Shown here: piece after piece, positions 34,801-40,530 of the stretch | Layout of the letters: each line of letters starts with the position of its first letter | Position numbering within the stretch: the first letter of the stretch is position 1 | NCBI GenBank assembly: GCA_009823505.1 | Contig: VZQC01002896.1 | Span: 998,909-1,062,908 of the forward strand | Source of the DNA: Rhizomys pruinosus | Taxonomy: Eukaryota > Chordata > Mammalia > Rodentia > Spalacidae | DNA length: 64,000 nt | Direction of reading: 5' to 3' | Translations under genes and position numbers: made by a program | Notes under the pieces: model-generated | Seen by the model: only the letters and a program-made list of their open reading frames with translations | What the model was told of the DNA's origin: nothing | The model's database searches: none

Positions 34801-37800
34801 TCTGAGGACCCAGGTTCGATCCTCAGTACCCACATGGTGGCTGAGAACTGTCTGTAATTCCAATTCCAGGAGAACTCCAGTTCCAGGGGAATCAGAGACC
34901 CTCTTCTAACCTCCAAGGCATTGCACGACACAGGTGCACAAACCTACATGCAGACAGTACATTCATACACATACAAAAATTAAAAATTCAAAAATACACA
35001 CATACACACACAAAACAGACCAAACCAACTTGGAGAGGAAAGGGCTTATTGGTTACAGCTCATAGTCCATCATCAAGGGAAGCCAAGGCAGGAACTCAGG
35101 GCAGGAACCTGAAGCACAGCCCATGGGGGTATGCTACTTCCTGGCTTGCTCCCCTAGACTTTGCTCAATTTGCTTTTTTTTAAATTATTTTTTATGTGTA
35201 TGAGTATACTGTCTACATGTAGGTTTGTGCACCCATGTCGTGCAATGCCACGGAGGTCAGAAGAGGGCGTCAGACTCCCCTGGAACTGAGTTAAAGATGG
35301 TTCTTAGCCACCATGTGGGTGCTGGGAATCAAACCCGGGTCCTCTGCAAGAGTAGTCGGTGCTCTTAAGCACTGAGCCATCTCTCCAGCCCCTCAATTTG
35401 CTTTCTTACATAACACAAGATTACCTGCCCAGAGGTGGCACTGCCCACAGTTAGCTATCTCATATCAGTCAGACACGGCCACAGGCCAATCCATGAAGGG
35501 AACCCCTCACTTGAGGGCCTCTCTACCCAGGTACATCAAACTGACAACTGGAGTTATTCAGCATAACAGTCTCAAAAAAACAAAGATGGAAAGGAAGTAT
35601 CAAATAAAGACGAGGGAATATAGGAACAAAGGAAGTTCAGAAGGAAGAAACAAATCACACAGCTGTTTAGTGCAGCATTGTTAGGCATTGCCTGATCCTG
35701 GAAACTACTAGCTTTCCAAATGCCAAAGAGCCAGTGAGGTCACTCAGCAGGTAAGGCTCCTTGCAGCAAGGCTAACAACTTGACCTCAACCCCCAGAGCA
35801 CAAATGATGCAAGGAGAGAATGGATTCATACAAGCTGTCCACTGACCTCCACATAGGAGTACATGGAGCACACATTTGTTTGCATACATATCATATACAG
35901 TAAATATATACATATATAAATAAATATAAATTTTTTAAGATCTCTTAAGTTATGATATATCCATACAATGGAGTATTGGGCAGATTTTATTAAAAACAGA
36001 AATATCTATGCTCCAATAAGTTATTTCTAGTGTTTTTCAGGCAAAAAAATCTTTTAAGCATTTTTATGTGTAAGTGCACCTGTGTTGTGCAATACCCATG
36101 GAGGTCAGAAGGGGGTGTTAGATCCCCTAGACTGGAGTTACAAACAGTTGTTAGCCATTATGTGGGTGCTGGGAACTGAACCCTGGTCCTCTGCAAGAAC
36201 AGCCAGTGCAATTACCCTGTGAGCCATCTCTCCAGCCCCCAAGTCCAACAGTATTTTTTTTGTTGGTTTTTTTTTGAGACAGGGTCTCCCTATAGCCCCA
36301 GCTGGCCTGGAACTCTCTCTGTAGACCAGGCTAGCCTTGAACTCACAGAGATCCGCCTCCCAAGCCCTAGGATTAAAGGCATGTGCCACCACGCCAACAG
36401 TATTTTAATTAAATACATGACACTGGCCTGACTTTTCCTGCATTTTTATCTCTGTATCATACCTAATAATAATAAATACTCCATTTCAAAAATTTTCAAC
36501 CATTTGCCCTCTCCATACTGCAGAGCTTTGAGATTTTTTTTCCATCTGAATTTTTTTTTTTTTTTTTTTTTTTTTGGTCTTGAGACAGGGTCTCCCTGTA
36601 GTCCCAGCTGTCCTAGAACTCACTTTGTAGACCAGGCTGACCTCGAACTCACAGTGATCCACCTGCCTCTGCCTCCCAAGTGCTGGGATTAAAGGTGTGC
36701 ACCACCAGGCCCCACTTCCATCTGAATATTTTTAAAAGACATGACATTTTACCAACAAAAACAAGTTGTCTGACACACATTTGGATAAAACAGGAAGTTC
36801 TGTAATCAGAAGCAAAGGCAAATCACAAATTGTCACCCCAGTTTCCTCTGTCCCATTGCAACTTATCTCTTCTCCATCTCCAGCATCAGATAATAACTGA
36901 TCCTTTTCTATGTTTTTAAATTTCTGGATAAGTGTAATGAGTCCATGTCCCTTCTTGTCTGGCCTCTTTCGACGAGTGTGGTGTTGTGGGCAGCAGTAGT
37001 TCACTCGTCTGCGTGGCTGAGCAGTGTTCTGGTATGTGGAGCTTCATAGAAAATCAGGACATTTATCTTGTTTCAAATTAGAGATAATTAGATATGAAGT
37101 TGCTATAAACACTTGAGGATAGGTTTGGGGGGGTTGTTTTGTTTTGTTTTGTTGTTTTTGTTTTTTGTTTTTTGTTTTTTTGAGACAAGGTCTCCCTGCA
37201 GCCATGCTCAGCTGAGGATGTTTTTATACGTATTTGCCTAAGAGCTTTTCTCAAAAAAAAATTTTAGATGTTCCTATTATTTTCAGACAGGGTCTAAAGT
37301 TGATATCTACAGGAGGATGACATTGAGCTTTGATCCTCAGGTCTCCACGGTGCTCCCAAGATACCATGCCCAGGTTATACAGTGATAGGGATGGAGCACA
37401 AGGCTTTGTGCCTGCTAGGCACGCCCTCTAATGACTGAACTCCATCCTCAGCAACCTTAGTTGTTAGTTTTAGATTTAGGTCTGTGTCCACTCTGAGTTA
37501 AATTTTATAAGGACAAGATAAAAAAAAATATGACTATGTCCTTAAGTTTTTTGTTTTATTAATTTATTTCTATTTTATGTGTATTAATATATTGCCTACA
37601 TGCATGCAGGTTGTTGTGCAATGCTCCAGGGGACCAGATCCCCTAGAACTGGAGTTACAGGTGGTTGTTAGCTACCACATGGGTGCTGGGAATCAATCCA
37701 CGATCCTCTGAAGAAGTAGCAGTGCTCTTAACCACTAAGTCATTTTTCCACCCTATTGTTTGCTTTTTGTTTGTCTTTGCTTTGTTTTTGAAAAAGGATG

Positions 37801-39398
37801 TGATACTACAGTCCAGGCTGTTCTGGAGCCTACTATGTAGCCCAGGATGGACCTCAATGCAGTCTTCCTAGCTCTGCTTCTCAAAACCTAGGATTACATA
37901 CCTAGCCACTTTAACATACTAATCTCAGTTCCTTTGGACATATACCTGCAAGTGGTGTTGCTATGGTAATTCTAATGTAGTGTTTTTGAGGAATTTCCAT
38001 ACTGTATTCCGAAGTAGCTGTACCAATTTTCATTCTAAACGTGGTTTGTCTTTTGTGTTTTTGTTTTTTATAAAATATTTTATTGAAGTTTTGTGCATTT
38101 CATACAACATTTCTTAATCATATTTAGACTCATTCCCCCTTCCTTATCCCCCACCCCACCAGAGTTCATGCATTCTGCATTACATCTTTTTCTCAGTCTT
38201 TTTTAAATTTTTTGATGGAGAAGTTTACTGTTTGGGGCAGAAGTTTACTGTTACAGTCAGTTTTTTGACCTAGTCTTTTGTTGTTGTTGTCCTTCCAATT
38301 TGTATCACTCCAAAATATGGATATATACATGCCCCACATATACCAAAATTATAACATCTGAAAAATATGGAACACTTCACGAATTTGCATGTCATCCTTG
38401 CACAGGGGCCATGCTAACTTCTCTGTAACATTCCAATTTTAGTATATGTGCTGCCGAAGAAAGCACTTTGTTTTTTTTTTTAATGTGCGCAAGTGGATTG
38501 TCATATGTGTAAGTACACCTGTGTCATACAACACCCACGGAGGTCAGAAGAGGATCCTGAGCCTCATTAATACAGAATGAGAATGATTGACAGTTATGTC
38601 CCACCCTCTCCAGGTCACTTAGTGAGCAGAGAGGCATGACTTCTTTAATTATGTCCATTTCGGTTTTTTTCTTAATTCTTTTTTATTTTATTTATTTTAT
38701 GTGTATGAATGTACTGTCTGCATGTAAGTTTGTGCACCCGTGTCGTGCAATGCTGCGGAGGTCAGAAGAGGGTGTTGGATTCCCCTGGAACTGGAGTTAA
38801 AGATGGTTCTCAGCTGCCATATGGGTGCTGGGGATCGAACCCGGGTCCTCTGCAAGAGTGATTGGTGCTCTTAACCACTAGGCCATCTCTCCAGCCCCAT
38901 AATTATGTTCATTTTGAATAGAGCAAAAATATTCAAAGAATACTTTAAAATCAAATTTTAAAGTGAAACCTTCTGAGTTTGTTGTAGGGGTTTGAAACAA
39001 GCTCTTACTATGTAGCATAGTCTACCCTCAAACTATCTCAAACTCATGAAAGTTTTTCTGCCTCAGCAGGAGGTTATCCTCTGACTTCCACAGGCATAAC
39101 ATGTGTGTGTGTGTGTGTATTTGTGTACAGAGTAAATGTTAAAAATTTTTTAAACAAATTTAGGATGTGATTAAAGGACCAGTGGGGAACAATGTTTATA
39201 TTATGTCAGGTCCCATTTTAATACCAGTGGACACACCTCCTTTCCCATTTGTTTACTGAATTTCTTTTTTCTCTTGGCAGCCAAATCTATAACACAACAT
39301 GTGATAATTTGAGCATAGTATGTGTGCTGTCCAAACCTCGTGATATCCGCATTCTACAGATATATACTCTGAATATGCATACATTGAAAACTCGTTGA
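4647..39398 (+). CDS. Fbxw12: F-box/WD40-repeat protein of the Fbxw12 family, 10 exons, 478 aa (spliced)
   Basis: Predicted substrate-receptor subunit of an SCF ubiquitin ligase: the F-box would bind SKP1 and the WD40 propeller the substrate. Exons I read are 4647-4736, 5607-5644, 5836-6020, 6852-6970, 27290-27499, 29493-29651, 30724-30934, 32710-32888, 33348-33475 and 39281-39398. They sum to 1437 nt with no stop before TGA at 39396-39398, and every junction is GT/AG. The F-box is residues ~1-45 (starts [20 protein letters not shown]). Weak WD repeats carry WD at 140-141, WN at 182-183 and W at 416. Length is close to the roughly 465 aa I recall for this family. The start is in good context (G at -3 and +4) with no upstream ATG in the short presumed leader. 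Family assignment rests on recognising the F-box and propeller sequence. The paralogue number within the rodent cluster cannot be decided here, so the symbol is a family label. Confidence 0.9.
5188..5343 (+). repeat. B1 SINE in intron 1
   Basis: GCTGGGCGTGGTGGTGC start; variant 3' half with 'AGCTAAGTCTAAAAGGAGACC'-type sequence. Confidence 0.92.
5607..5644 (+). CDS. Fbxw12: Fbxw12-family exon 2
   Basis: A 38-nt exon between acceptor CCCACAG and donor GTAAGG encoding residues 31-42 and two bases of codon 43 ([12 protein letters not shown]). The W and LW positions continue the F-box. Splicing to exon 3 restores the arginine codon. Confidence 0.88.
5836..6020 (+). CDS. Fbxw12: Fbxw12-family exon 3
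   Basis: A 185-nt exon after TTCCCTGCAG, ending in TATG before donor GTATGG. It encodes the end of the F-box (RRLCLRKW) and the linker to the propeller, including [14 protein letters not shown] and [12 protein letters not shown], which are typical of this family. Confidence 0.9.
6495..6635 (-). repeat. B1 remnant plus ID-like element in intron 3
   Basis: AAAGACAGGGTATCGTGTAT (B1 end), then GGCAAGCACTCTACCACTGG, the reverse complement of an ID head. Confidence 0.7.
6852..6970 (+). CDS. Fbxw12: Fbxw12-family exon 4
   Basis: Residues 105-144, acceptor TTCCTTACAG, donor GTGAGT. It begins the propeller; [11 protein letters not shown] carries a canonical WD dipeptide at 140-141. It ends at phase 0 before the 20.3-kb intron 4. 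Confidence 0.9.
7526..7920 (+). repeat. B2 SINE with a B1 nested in its tail
   Basis: B2 body 7526-7738 with the pol III B box GGGTTCAATTCC. B1 7739-7885 sits in the A-rich tail. The pair is flanked by AGAGTTCCATACC/AGAATTCCATACC. Confidence 0.9.
8095..8310 (-). repeat. B2/B3 SINE
   Basis: CAGAGGTCAGAAGAG through ACCATCTTTCCAGAACCCC. Confidence 0.85.
8340..8470 (-). repeat. Diverged B1
   Basis: GAGACAGGTTCTCTTGTCACC at the 3' end of the SINE; poor match afterwards. Confidence 0.6.
8546..8767 (-). repeat. B2 SINE
   Basis: TAATATTTTATTATTTGATG tail to AAGCCATCTCTCCAGCC head. Confidence 0.92.
9055..9198 (-). repeat. B1 SINE
   Basis: TGAGGCAGGGTCTCCCTTTA to CGCCACCATGCCCAGC. Confidence 0.9.
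9270..9420 (+). repeat. B1 SINE
   Basis: Flanked by the target duplication AAGAATTATA (about 9258 and 9424). Confidence 0.92.
9460..9890. repeat. Unclassified rodent interspersed repeat
   Basis: No coding signal. CCACATAAGGATACCCCCAA and TCTACCTTGGTGAACCAAT look like a widespread rodent repeat phrase that I cannot assign to a family. Confidence 0.4.
9890..10300. mobile_element. URR1-like DNA transposon fragment
   Basis: Shares CCAAGGCAGGAACTCAGGGC and GGCCACAGGCCAATCCA with 34560-35560. These are hallmarks of the rodent URR1 family, a non-autonomous hAT-Charlie type element. Confidence 0.65.
10614..11957. repeat. 28-bp minisatellite, ~48 copies
   Basis: Unit begins CTGTGGATAGATTTCCTCTC and ends ATGGTTCA. 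The interior ~30 units are nearly identical; edge units carry GTGCATAG, TTTACTATC and GGATCACTG variants. The period is not a multiple of 3. Confidence 0.97.
12655..12805 (-). repeat. B1 SINE
   Basis: GAGACAAGACCTTATTTAAG to CACCACCTCACCTGGC. Confidence 0.9.
13080..13391. other. Non-coding AT-rich stretch before the purine array
   Basis: Probably more L1-derived DNA up to ~13200; nothing else recognised. Confidence 0.35.
13392..14157. repeat. Polypurine/GA-CAGA array (~770 bp)
   Basis: Left half is (GAGAGGGAGACA)-like nearly pure purine; right half is GAGAGACACACA-type. Higher-order units of ~19-24 bp (GACAGAGGGGCAGAGAGAGA; GAGACAGAGAGGCAGGGAGA) are visible. Confidence 0.95.
14201..14763 (-). 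mobile_element. Short retroposon with L1-like 3' end, copy 2, complete with TSD
   Basis: Direct repeats GGAACTCACTTATTTTC at 14184-14200 and 14764-14780 (17/17 bp) flank it. Its 3' poly(T) on the plus strand begins at 14201. The 5' end on the minus strand starts GAGACGCCATAACGCGCCAG. These are hallmarks of L1-machinery retroposition. No protein is encoded. Confidence 0.85.
16045..16102. repeat. (TC)n microsatellite
   Basis: About 56 bp, abutting a B1 tail. Confidence 0.97.
16112..16258 (-). repeat. B1 SINE
   Basis: Contains a local (CTCTGC)n expansion at 16196-16215. Confidence 0.92.
16350..16482 (-). repeat. B1 SINE, 5'-truncated
   Basis: TAGACAGTGTCTCCCTGTAG to GTGCTGGATTAAAGGCC. Confidence 0.9.
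17215..17443 (-). repeat. B2/B3 SINE
   Basis: GAGAACAGAAGAGGGCATCA to GGGCCATCTCTCCAGCCC. Confidence 0.9.
17764..18106 (+). repeat. B2 SINE with a duplicated tRNA-like head
   Basis: The 80-bp segment 17765-17844 (A box region through the B box GGTTCGATCCCC) is repeated at 17845-17924 before the normal body and A-rich tail. It is younger-looking than the surrounding L1. Confidence 0.95.
18117..18268 (+). repeat. B1 SINE
   Basis: GCCGGGCGTAGTGGCACATG start; target duplication GGAATGGAGAT/GGGATGGAGAT. Confidence 0.93.
20101..20850 (-). mobile_element. L1 3' UTR fragment
   Basis: Ends in GTACAAAAGCTCAATAAAAA on the minus strand, with the G-rich tract typical of L1 3' UTRs (20330-20370 as C-rich plus strand). 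A B1 (20155-20308, -) is inserted. Confidence 0.75.
20155..20308 (-). repeat. B1 SINE
   Basis: GAGATGGGGTCTCCCTGTAG to CTACCACACCTGGC. Confidence 0.92.
20852..20950 (-). repeat. B2 SINE fragment
   Basis: GAGCCACCATGTGGGCATTT to TCTTTCCAGCCCC. Confidence 0.8.
20990..22015 (-). mobile_element. L1 ORF2 endonuclease-region fragment
   Basis: 21499-21687 (-) reads [18 protein letters not shown] and [11 protein letters not shown], the L1 endonuclease N-terminal pattern. It is interrupted by a partial B1 (21498-21558) and a full B1 (21813-21969, -) flanked by TTTAAGTTT at 21804-21812 and 21970-21978. Confidence 0.8.
22016..23340. other. GC-richer non-coding block, possible L1 5' region
   Basis: Adjoins the 5' side of an ORF2 fragment, so an L1 5' UTR/ORF1 remnant is possible, but I cannot prove it. 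22127-22254 is two tandem copies of a 64-bp unit (CAAAGGTGCGTGATTCCTGC in each). No convincing coding frame. Confidence 0.4.
23350..24060. repeat. 710-bp tandem duplication, copy A
   Basis: Contains an old B1 (23375-23511, -), a unique stretch and an 11-unit 32-bp array from ~23715. It matches copy B at a constant 710-bp offset through the first ~400 bp. Confidence 0.93.
23715..24062. repeat. 32-bp minisatellite with 64-bp alternation
   Basis: Units AAAGTTAGAGAGATGAAGCC with alternating ends: GGGTA...CCCTACCAGA then GGATA...CCCCACCAGA. Confidence 0.93.
24061..24815. repeat. 710-bp tandem duplication, copy B
   Basis: Starts GTTTTCTTGTGTGTTTTC as copy A does. Its 32-bp array (~24423-24815) has irregular units with small indels. 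Confidence 0.93.
24905..24936. repeat. (CA)n microsatellite
   Basis: Short CA run at a SINE tail. Confidence 0.9.
24965..25184 (-). repeat. B2 SINE
   Basis: GTGCTGGGAATTGAACCTGG core; several 1-base gaps. Confidence 0.88.
25212..25425 (+). repeat. B2 SINE
   Basis: GGCTGGAGGGCTCAGCATG head, ACAATAAAATAAAAATG tail. Confidence 0.88.
25448..25716 (+). repeat. B2 head joined to a B1
   Basis: B2 25448-25545 stops at CCGTCTTTA and continues into a B1 (25546-25716) with a long A tail. Confidence 0.85.
25733..25885 (+). repeat. B1 SINE with many 1-base gaps
   Basis: GTAGAGGCAGCAGATCTCTGG lacks bases present in every other B1 here; see the assembly-quality finding. Confidence 0.85.
25928..26095 (-). 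repeat. B1 SINE with many 1-base gaps
   Basis: TTTTCGGGACAGGGTCTCCTG to CCACCACGCCCAAC; N at 26129 follows. Confidence 0.85.
26344..26490 (+). repeat. B1 SINE
   Basis: GCCGGGCATGGTGGTGCATG start; its tail grades into an AT microsatellite. Confidence 0.93.
26491..26563. repeat. (TA)n/(ATATAA)n microsatellite
   Basis: AT-only tract of ~70 bp at the B1 tail. Confidence 0.95.
26690..26905 (-). repeat. Old B3-type SINE
   Basis: GGAGGTCAGAAGACTACTTC and TGAACTCTGGTCATCAGGC. Confidence 0.7.
27000..27148 (-). repeat. Diverged B1
   Basis: CTGGCCTCAAACTTGCC and TACCTCCATGCCTGGC; sits 140 bp before exon 5. Confidence 0.75.
27290..27499 (+). CDS. Fbxw12: Fbxw12-family exon 5
   Basis: A 210-nt, phase 0-0 exon, acceptor TCCCTAG and donor GTAAGT. 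It encodes residues 145-214, including [16 protein letters not shown] and [15 protein letters not shown] (WN in place of WD). A decayed paralogue lies at 42117-42479. Confidence 0.92.
27716..28238 (+). repeat. Tandemly duplicated B2 insertion in intron 5
   Basis: Two near-identical B2s (from 27741 and 27996, offset 255 bp), each preceded by TTTAAAAAAACAACTTCCAG; a third AAAACAACTTC follows the second. Confidence 0.93.
28255..28480 (+). repeat. Old SINE remnant shared with the paralogous block
   Basis: GGGCTTGCTGGCAGCCAG is shared with 42866-42883, so the insertion predates the duplication. Confidence 0.6.
28530..28645. repeat. CA/GCA-rich simple repeat
   Basis: Interrupted (CA)n with CACGCACG and ACATGCAC variants. 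Confidence 0.93.
28826..29069 (-). repeat. B2/B3 SINE with TG-rich tail
   Basis: TG/CATG repeat 28835-28912, then GTTACAGGTGGCTATGAGC to ACTCTCTCTCCAGTCC. Confidence 0.8.
29076..29308 (-). repeat. B2/B3 SINE with (TG)n tail
   Basis: (TG)n 29076-29120, then GTGCTGGGAAAAGAACCCAG to ATCTCTCCAGCTCC; ends 185 bp before exon 6. Confidence 0.85.
29493..29651 (+). CDS. Fbxw12: Fbxw12-family exon 6
   Basis: A 159-nt, phase 0-0 exon, acceptor TGATTTCAG and donor GTAGGT. It encodes residues 215-267, including [11 protein letters not shown] and [17 protein letters not shown], one propeller blade. A decayed paralogue lies at 43594-43824. Confidence 0.9.
30093..30240 (+). repeat. B1 SINE in intron 6
   Basis: CATAGTGGCACCCACCTTTA start; absent from the paralogous block. 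Confidence 0.9.
30262..30398 (+). repeat. Old B1 in intron 6
   Basis: Its counterpart at 46655-46812 shows it was present before the block duplicated. Confidence 0.75.
30724..30934 (+). CDS. Fbxw12: Fbxw12-family exon 7
   Basis: A 211-nt exon after TCTACACAG, donor GTAGGC. It encodes residues 268-337 plus one base of codon 338, including [16 protein letters not shown] and [13 protein letters not shown]. This exon is missing from the downstream paralogous block. Confidence 0.9.
30995..31490. other. Intron 7 single-copy-looking sequence
   Basis: No gene or repeat I can name; the phrase TGTGCTGTTCGAGCCACTGG hints at an ancient mammalian repeat. Confidence 0.3.
31493..31598 (+). repeat. Diverged B1 fragment
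   Basis: GGCATAGTGGTATGCCTGTT and ATGAGTTCAAGACA. Confidence 0.7.
31685..31885 (+). repeat. Old B2-type SINE with (CAGA)(CA)n tail
   Basis: GCTCAGTAGGTAGAGATATT head; ACAGACAGACAGACAGAC tail. Confidence 0.8.
31905..32053 (-). repeat. B1 SINE
   Basis: TTTTTTGGTCTTTTTGAGAC to CACCACCAAGCCTGACT. Confidence 0.92.
32083..32235 (+). repeat. B1 SINE
   Basis: Opposite orientation to the previous B1, 30 bp away, so the pair can form a hairpin in the pre-mRNA. Confidence 0.92.
32236..32700. other. End of intron 7, no feature seen
   Basis: Single-copy-looking sequence up to the exon 8 acceptor. Confidence 0.4.
32710..32888 (+). CDS. Fbxw12: Fbxw12-family exon 8, ending in a tandemly repeated splice donor
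   Basis: A 179-nt exon (residues 338-397): [31 protein letters not shown], then ...RTLWV before donor GTGTGT. The end at 32888 is chosen because it joins LWV directly to DSLHVLTTS of exon 9, the usual family sequence. Three further copies of the same donor follow in frame at 27-bp steps (exon ends would be 32915, 32942, 32969), each adding VCRILPLWV. Confidence 0.85.
32883..32990 (+). repeat. Four perfect 27-bp tandem copies spanning the exon 8 splice donor
   Basis: Copies at 32883-32909, 32910-32936, 32937-32963 and 32964-32990 are identical as read. Each begins TGGGTGGTGTGTAGG and ends CCTTCCCCTC. The last six exon bases and the donor GTGTGT lie in every copy. The repeat is a multiple of three and open in the coding frame (WVVCRILPL per copy). 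Confidence 0.95.
32991..33078 (+). repeat. Pyrimidine-rich tandem tract (CTCTTATTTTCCCC)n
   Basis: About six degenerate copies of a ~14-bp CT/T-rich unit follow directly after the repeated donors at the start of intron 8. Confidence 0.9.
33100..33285 (-). repeat. Old SINE remnant in intron 8
   Basis: TTCTTCCACCTGTATGTGGG and CTTTTACCCGTTGAGCCACC. Confidence 0.65.
33348..33475 (+). CDS. Fbxw12: Fbxw12-family exon 9
   Basis: A 128-nt exon, acceptor CCTTTTCAG and donor GTAAGC. Residues 398-439 and two bases of codon 440: [12 protein letters not shown] and [11 protein letters not shown] form a recognisable WD-repeat strand pair with W416. Confidence 0.9.
33590..34255. other. Intron 9 start: B1 remnants and unrecognised sequence
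   Basis: 33605-33665 and 33925-34030 look like old B1 pieces. The rest has short open stretches that I do not recognise and do not call as genes. Confidence 0.35.
34256..34435 (+). repeat. ID-B1 composite (B4-like) SINE
   Basis: GGACTCAGCTGGTAGAGTG (ID head), then GGTACATGCCTGTAATCCCA (B1 part). Confidence 0.8.
34447..34532 (+). repeat. B1 fragment
   Basis: 3' two-thirds of a B1 only. Confidence 0.85.
34606..34745 (+). repeat. B1 SINE
   Basis: CCAGGTGTGGTGGCACATGC start, inside the URR1-like element. Confidence 0.93.
34757..34975 (+). repeat. B2 SINE
   Basis: B box GGTTCGATCC intact; inserted in the B1 tail. Confidence 0.93.
35177..35391 (-). repeat. B2 SINE
   Basis: 13-bp target duplication listed under the host element. 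Confidence 0.93.
35728..35930 (+). repeat. Old B2-type SINE
   Basis: GGTCACTCAGCAGGTAAGGC head; CACTGACCTCCACATAGG. Confidence 0.7.
36052..36240 (-). repeat. B2/B3 SINE
   Basis: GAGGTCAGAAGGGGGTGTTA to ATCTCTCCAGCCCCC. Confidence 0.9.
36262..36400 (-). repeat. B1 SINE with a short internal deletion
   Basis: Lacks part of the CTGCCTCTGCC segment; flanked by CAACAGTATTTT on both sides. Confidence 0.92.
36555..36716 (-). repeat. B1 SINE
   Basis: Long T run at left; flanked by TTCCATCTGAAT (36539 and 36716). Confidence 0.92.
36730..37535. other. Intron 9 interior, mostly unrecognised
   Basis: A (GTTTT)n-rich patch at 37130-37180 and a fragment of an ID-like SINE near 37380-37450; otherwise nothing recognised. 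Confidence 0.35.
37540..37755 (-). repeat. B2 SINE
   Basis: GTTGTGCAATGCTCCAGGGG to AAGTCATTTTTCCACCC. Confidence 0.88.
38068..38360 (-). mobile_element. L1 3' end fused to U6 (chimeric retrogene, L1 part)
   Basis: Ends on the minus strand in GCACAAAACTTCAATAAAAT like other L1 tails here. Its upstream edge (~38360) is directly joined to the 3' end of the U6 copy. Confidence 0.8.
38361..38466 (-). pseudogene. U6 snRNA pseudogene (full length, 5' part of a U6/L1 chimera)
   Basis: About 106 bp matching U6 across its length: minus strand begins GTGCTTTCTTCGGCAGCACA and ends GTTCCATATTTTT. There are several substitutions and no proximal sequence element/TATA recognised upstream, so it is taken as a retropseudogene. 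Confidence 0.92.
38470..38560 (-). repeat. B2 SINE fragment
   Basis: ACACCTGTGTCATACAACAC, then CGGAGGTCAGAAGAGG. Confidence 0.8.
38676..38898 (-). repeat. B2 SINE
   Basis: Full length; flanked by TAATTATGTCCATT/TAATTATGTTCATT. Confidence 0.93.
39281..39398 (+). CDS. Fbxw12: Fbxw12-family exon 10 (terminal coding exon)
   Basis: Acceptor CTCTTGGCAG. Its first base completes a cysteine codon, then 38 codons and TGA at 39396. It encodes [18 protein letters not shown] and [13 protein letters not shown], the family's C-terminus. Confidence 0.88.
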
Positions 39399-39427
39399 AT
39401 TGACTATGTGTACTCTTCCTTCATAAA

Positions 39428-39433
39428 ATTAAA
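39428..39433 (+). terminator. Candidate poly(A) signal ATTAAA
   Basis: ATTAAA lies 30 bases past the stop codon. It is the commonest variant of AATAAA, and a short 3' UTR would fit the compact gene. It sits in an A-rich run, so chance occurrence is possible. Confidence 0.4.
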
Positions 39434-39976
39434 AAAGGTCTATTTGCAAGCCCAGAATGATGATGTTGGTGTCATTAGGAAGGGATGAGGACCACCGCTC
39501 CAGGGTTCACATCTACTTGGCTTAGCTAATTAGGACTGGCCTGCCTTGGGCCGCTTCCCCCTGCTGGAGAGCTCCCAACTAGACAACCTGGAAACATCCA
39601 GTCCCTCCAGTAAAAAAAAAAAAAAAAAAATCAAAAGTGAGACCCAAAACACAGACCAGCTAATTATGTATACCTAATCAGAAAGCAACCAAGCCACATC
39701 AACAATAAAAACAGAACCATACTTCAACCCAAAGGCAGGCTAGAATTTCATATCAGACACACAACCAACAAAAGAAATCCATACTCCCAGATCTCAATGC
39801 AAAAACACAAATATGAAAAACCAAGATAATATATCTCCATCAAATCCCACCAGTTCTATAGACATGTTCTACAATGAGAACAACCCAGAGGAACTCCAGG
39901 ACACAGAATTTCAAAGAATAATCATTAAACATGATCAAAGAATTCAATGACTCTGAAAACAATTCAAAGGATAAGA

Positions 39977-40228
39977 GGGGCTGGAGAGATGGCTCAGTGG
40001 TTAAGAGCACCGACTGCTCTTGCAGAGGACCTGGGTTCGATCCCCAGCACCCACATGGCGGCTAAGAACCATCTGTAACTCCAATTCCAGGAGAACTCCA
40101 GTTCCAGGGGAATCCGACGCCCTCTTCTGACCTCCACAGCATTGCACGACACGGGTGCACAAACCTACATGCAGACAGTACACTCATACACGTACGGAAA
40201 TAAATAAAAAAATATATAAAAAAAAAGA
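39977..40228 (+). repeat. B2 SINE
   Basis: Near-consensus, B box GGTTCGATCCCC; tail AAATAAATAAAAAAATA. Confidence 0.94.
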
Positions 40229-40370
40229 TAATTTGGACTTTGAAAACTGATTTCACAAGATAGAAATATTGAAAACAGACTGAAATGAAGATGAAATTGA
40301 AAAACTCAATAAACCAACTTGAAATGACTGGAGAAAGCCTCACCAGCAGAATCAAATAGAAAACAGAAAA

Positions 40371-40530
40371 TCAGCCAGGCATGGTAATTTACACCTTTAA
40401 GCCCAGCACTCAGGAGGCAGAGGCAGGCAGATCTCTGAGTTCAAGGCCAGCCTGGTCTACAGAGCAAGTTCCAGCCCAGCTGGGGCTATAGGGAGACCCT
40501 GTCTCAAAAAGACCAAAAAAAAAAAAAATC
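40371..40530 (+). repeat. B1 SINE
   Basis: GCCAGGCATGGTAATTTACA start. Confidence 0.93.

Larger units (their letters stand above)
34560..35560. mobile_element. URR1-like DNA transposon with three nested SINEs
   Basis: TTTCTATTGCTGTGATAAAA end at ~34575, body resumes at ~35010 and again after 35391. Inserts are B1 34606-34745 (+), B2 34757-34975 (+) and B2 35177-35391 (-); the last is flanked by CTCAATTTGCTTT at 35164-35176 and 35392-35404. Confidence 0.75.

Noticed and set aside
38361..38466. Functional U6 snRNA gene
   Set aside because: Several substitutions, fusion to an L1 3' end and no recognised upstream promoter elements; a retropseudogene is more likely.
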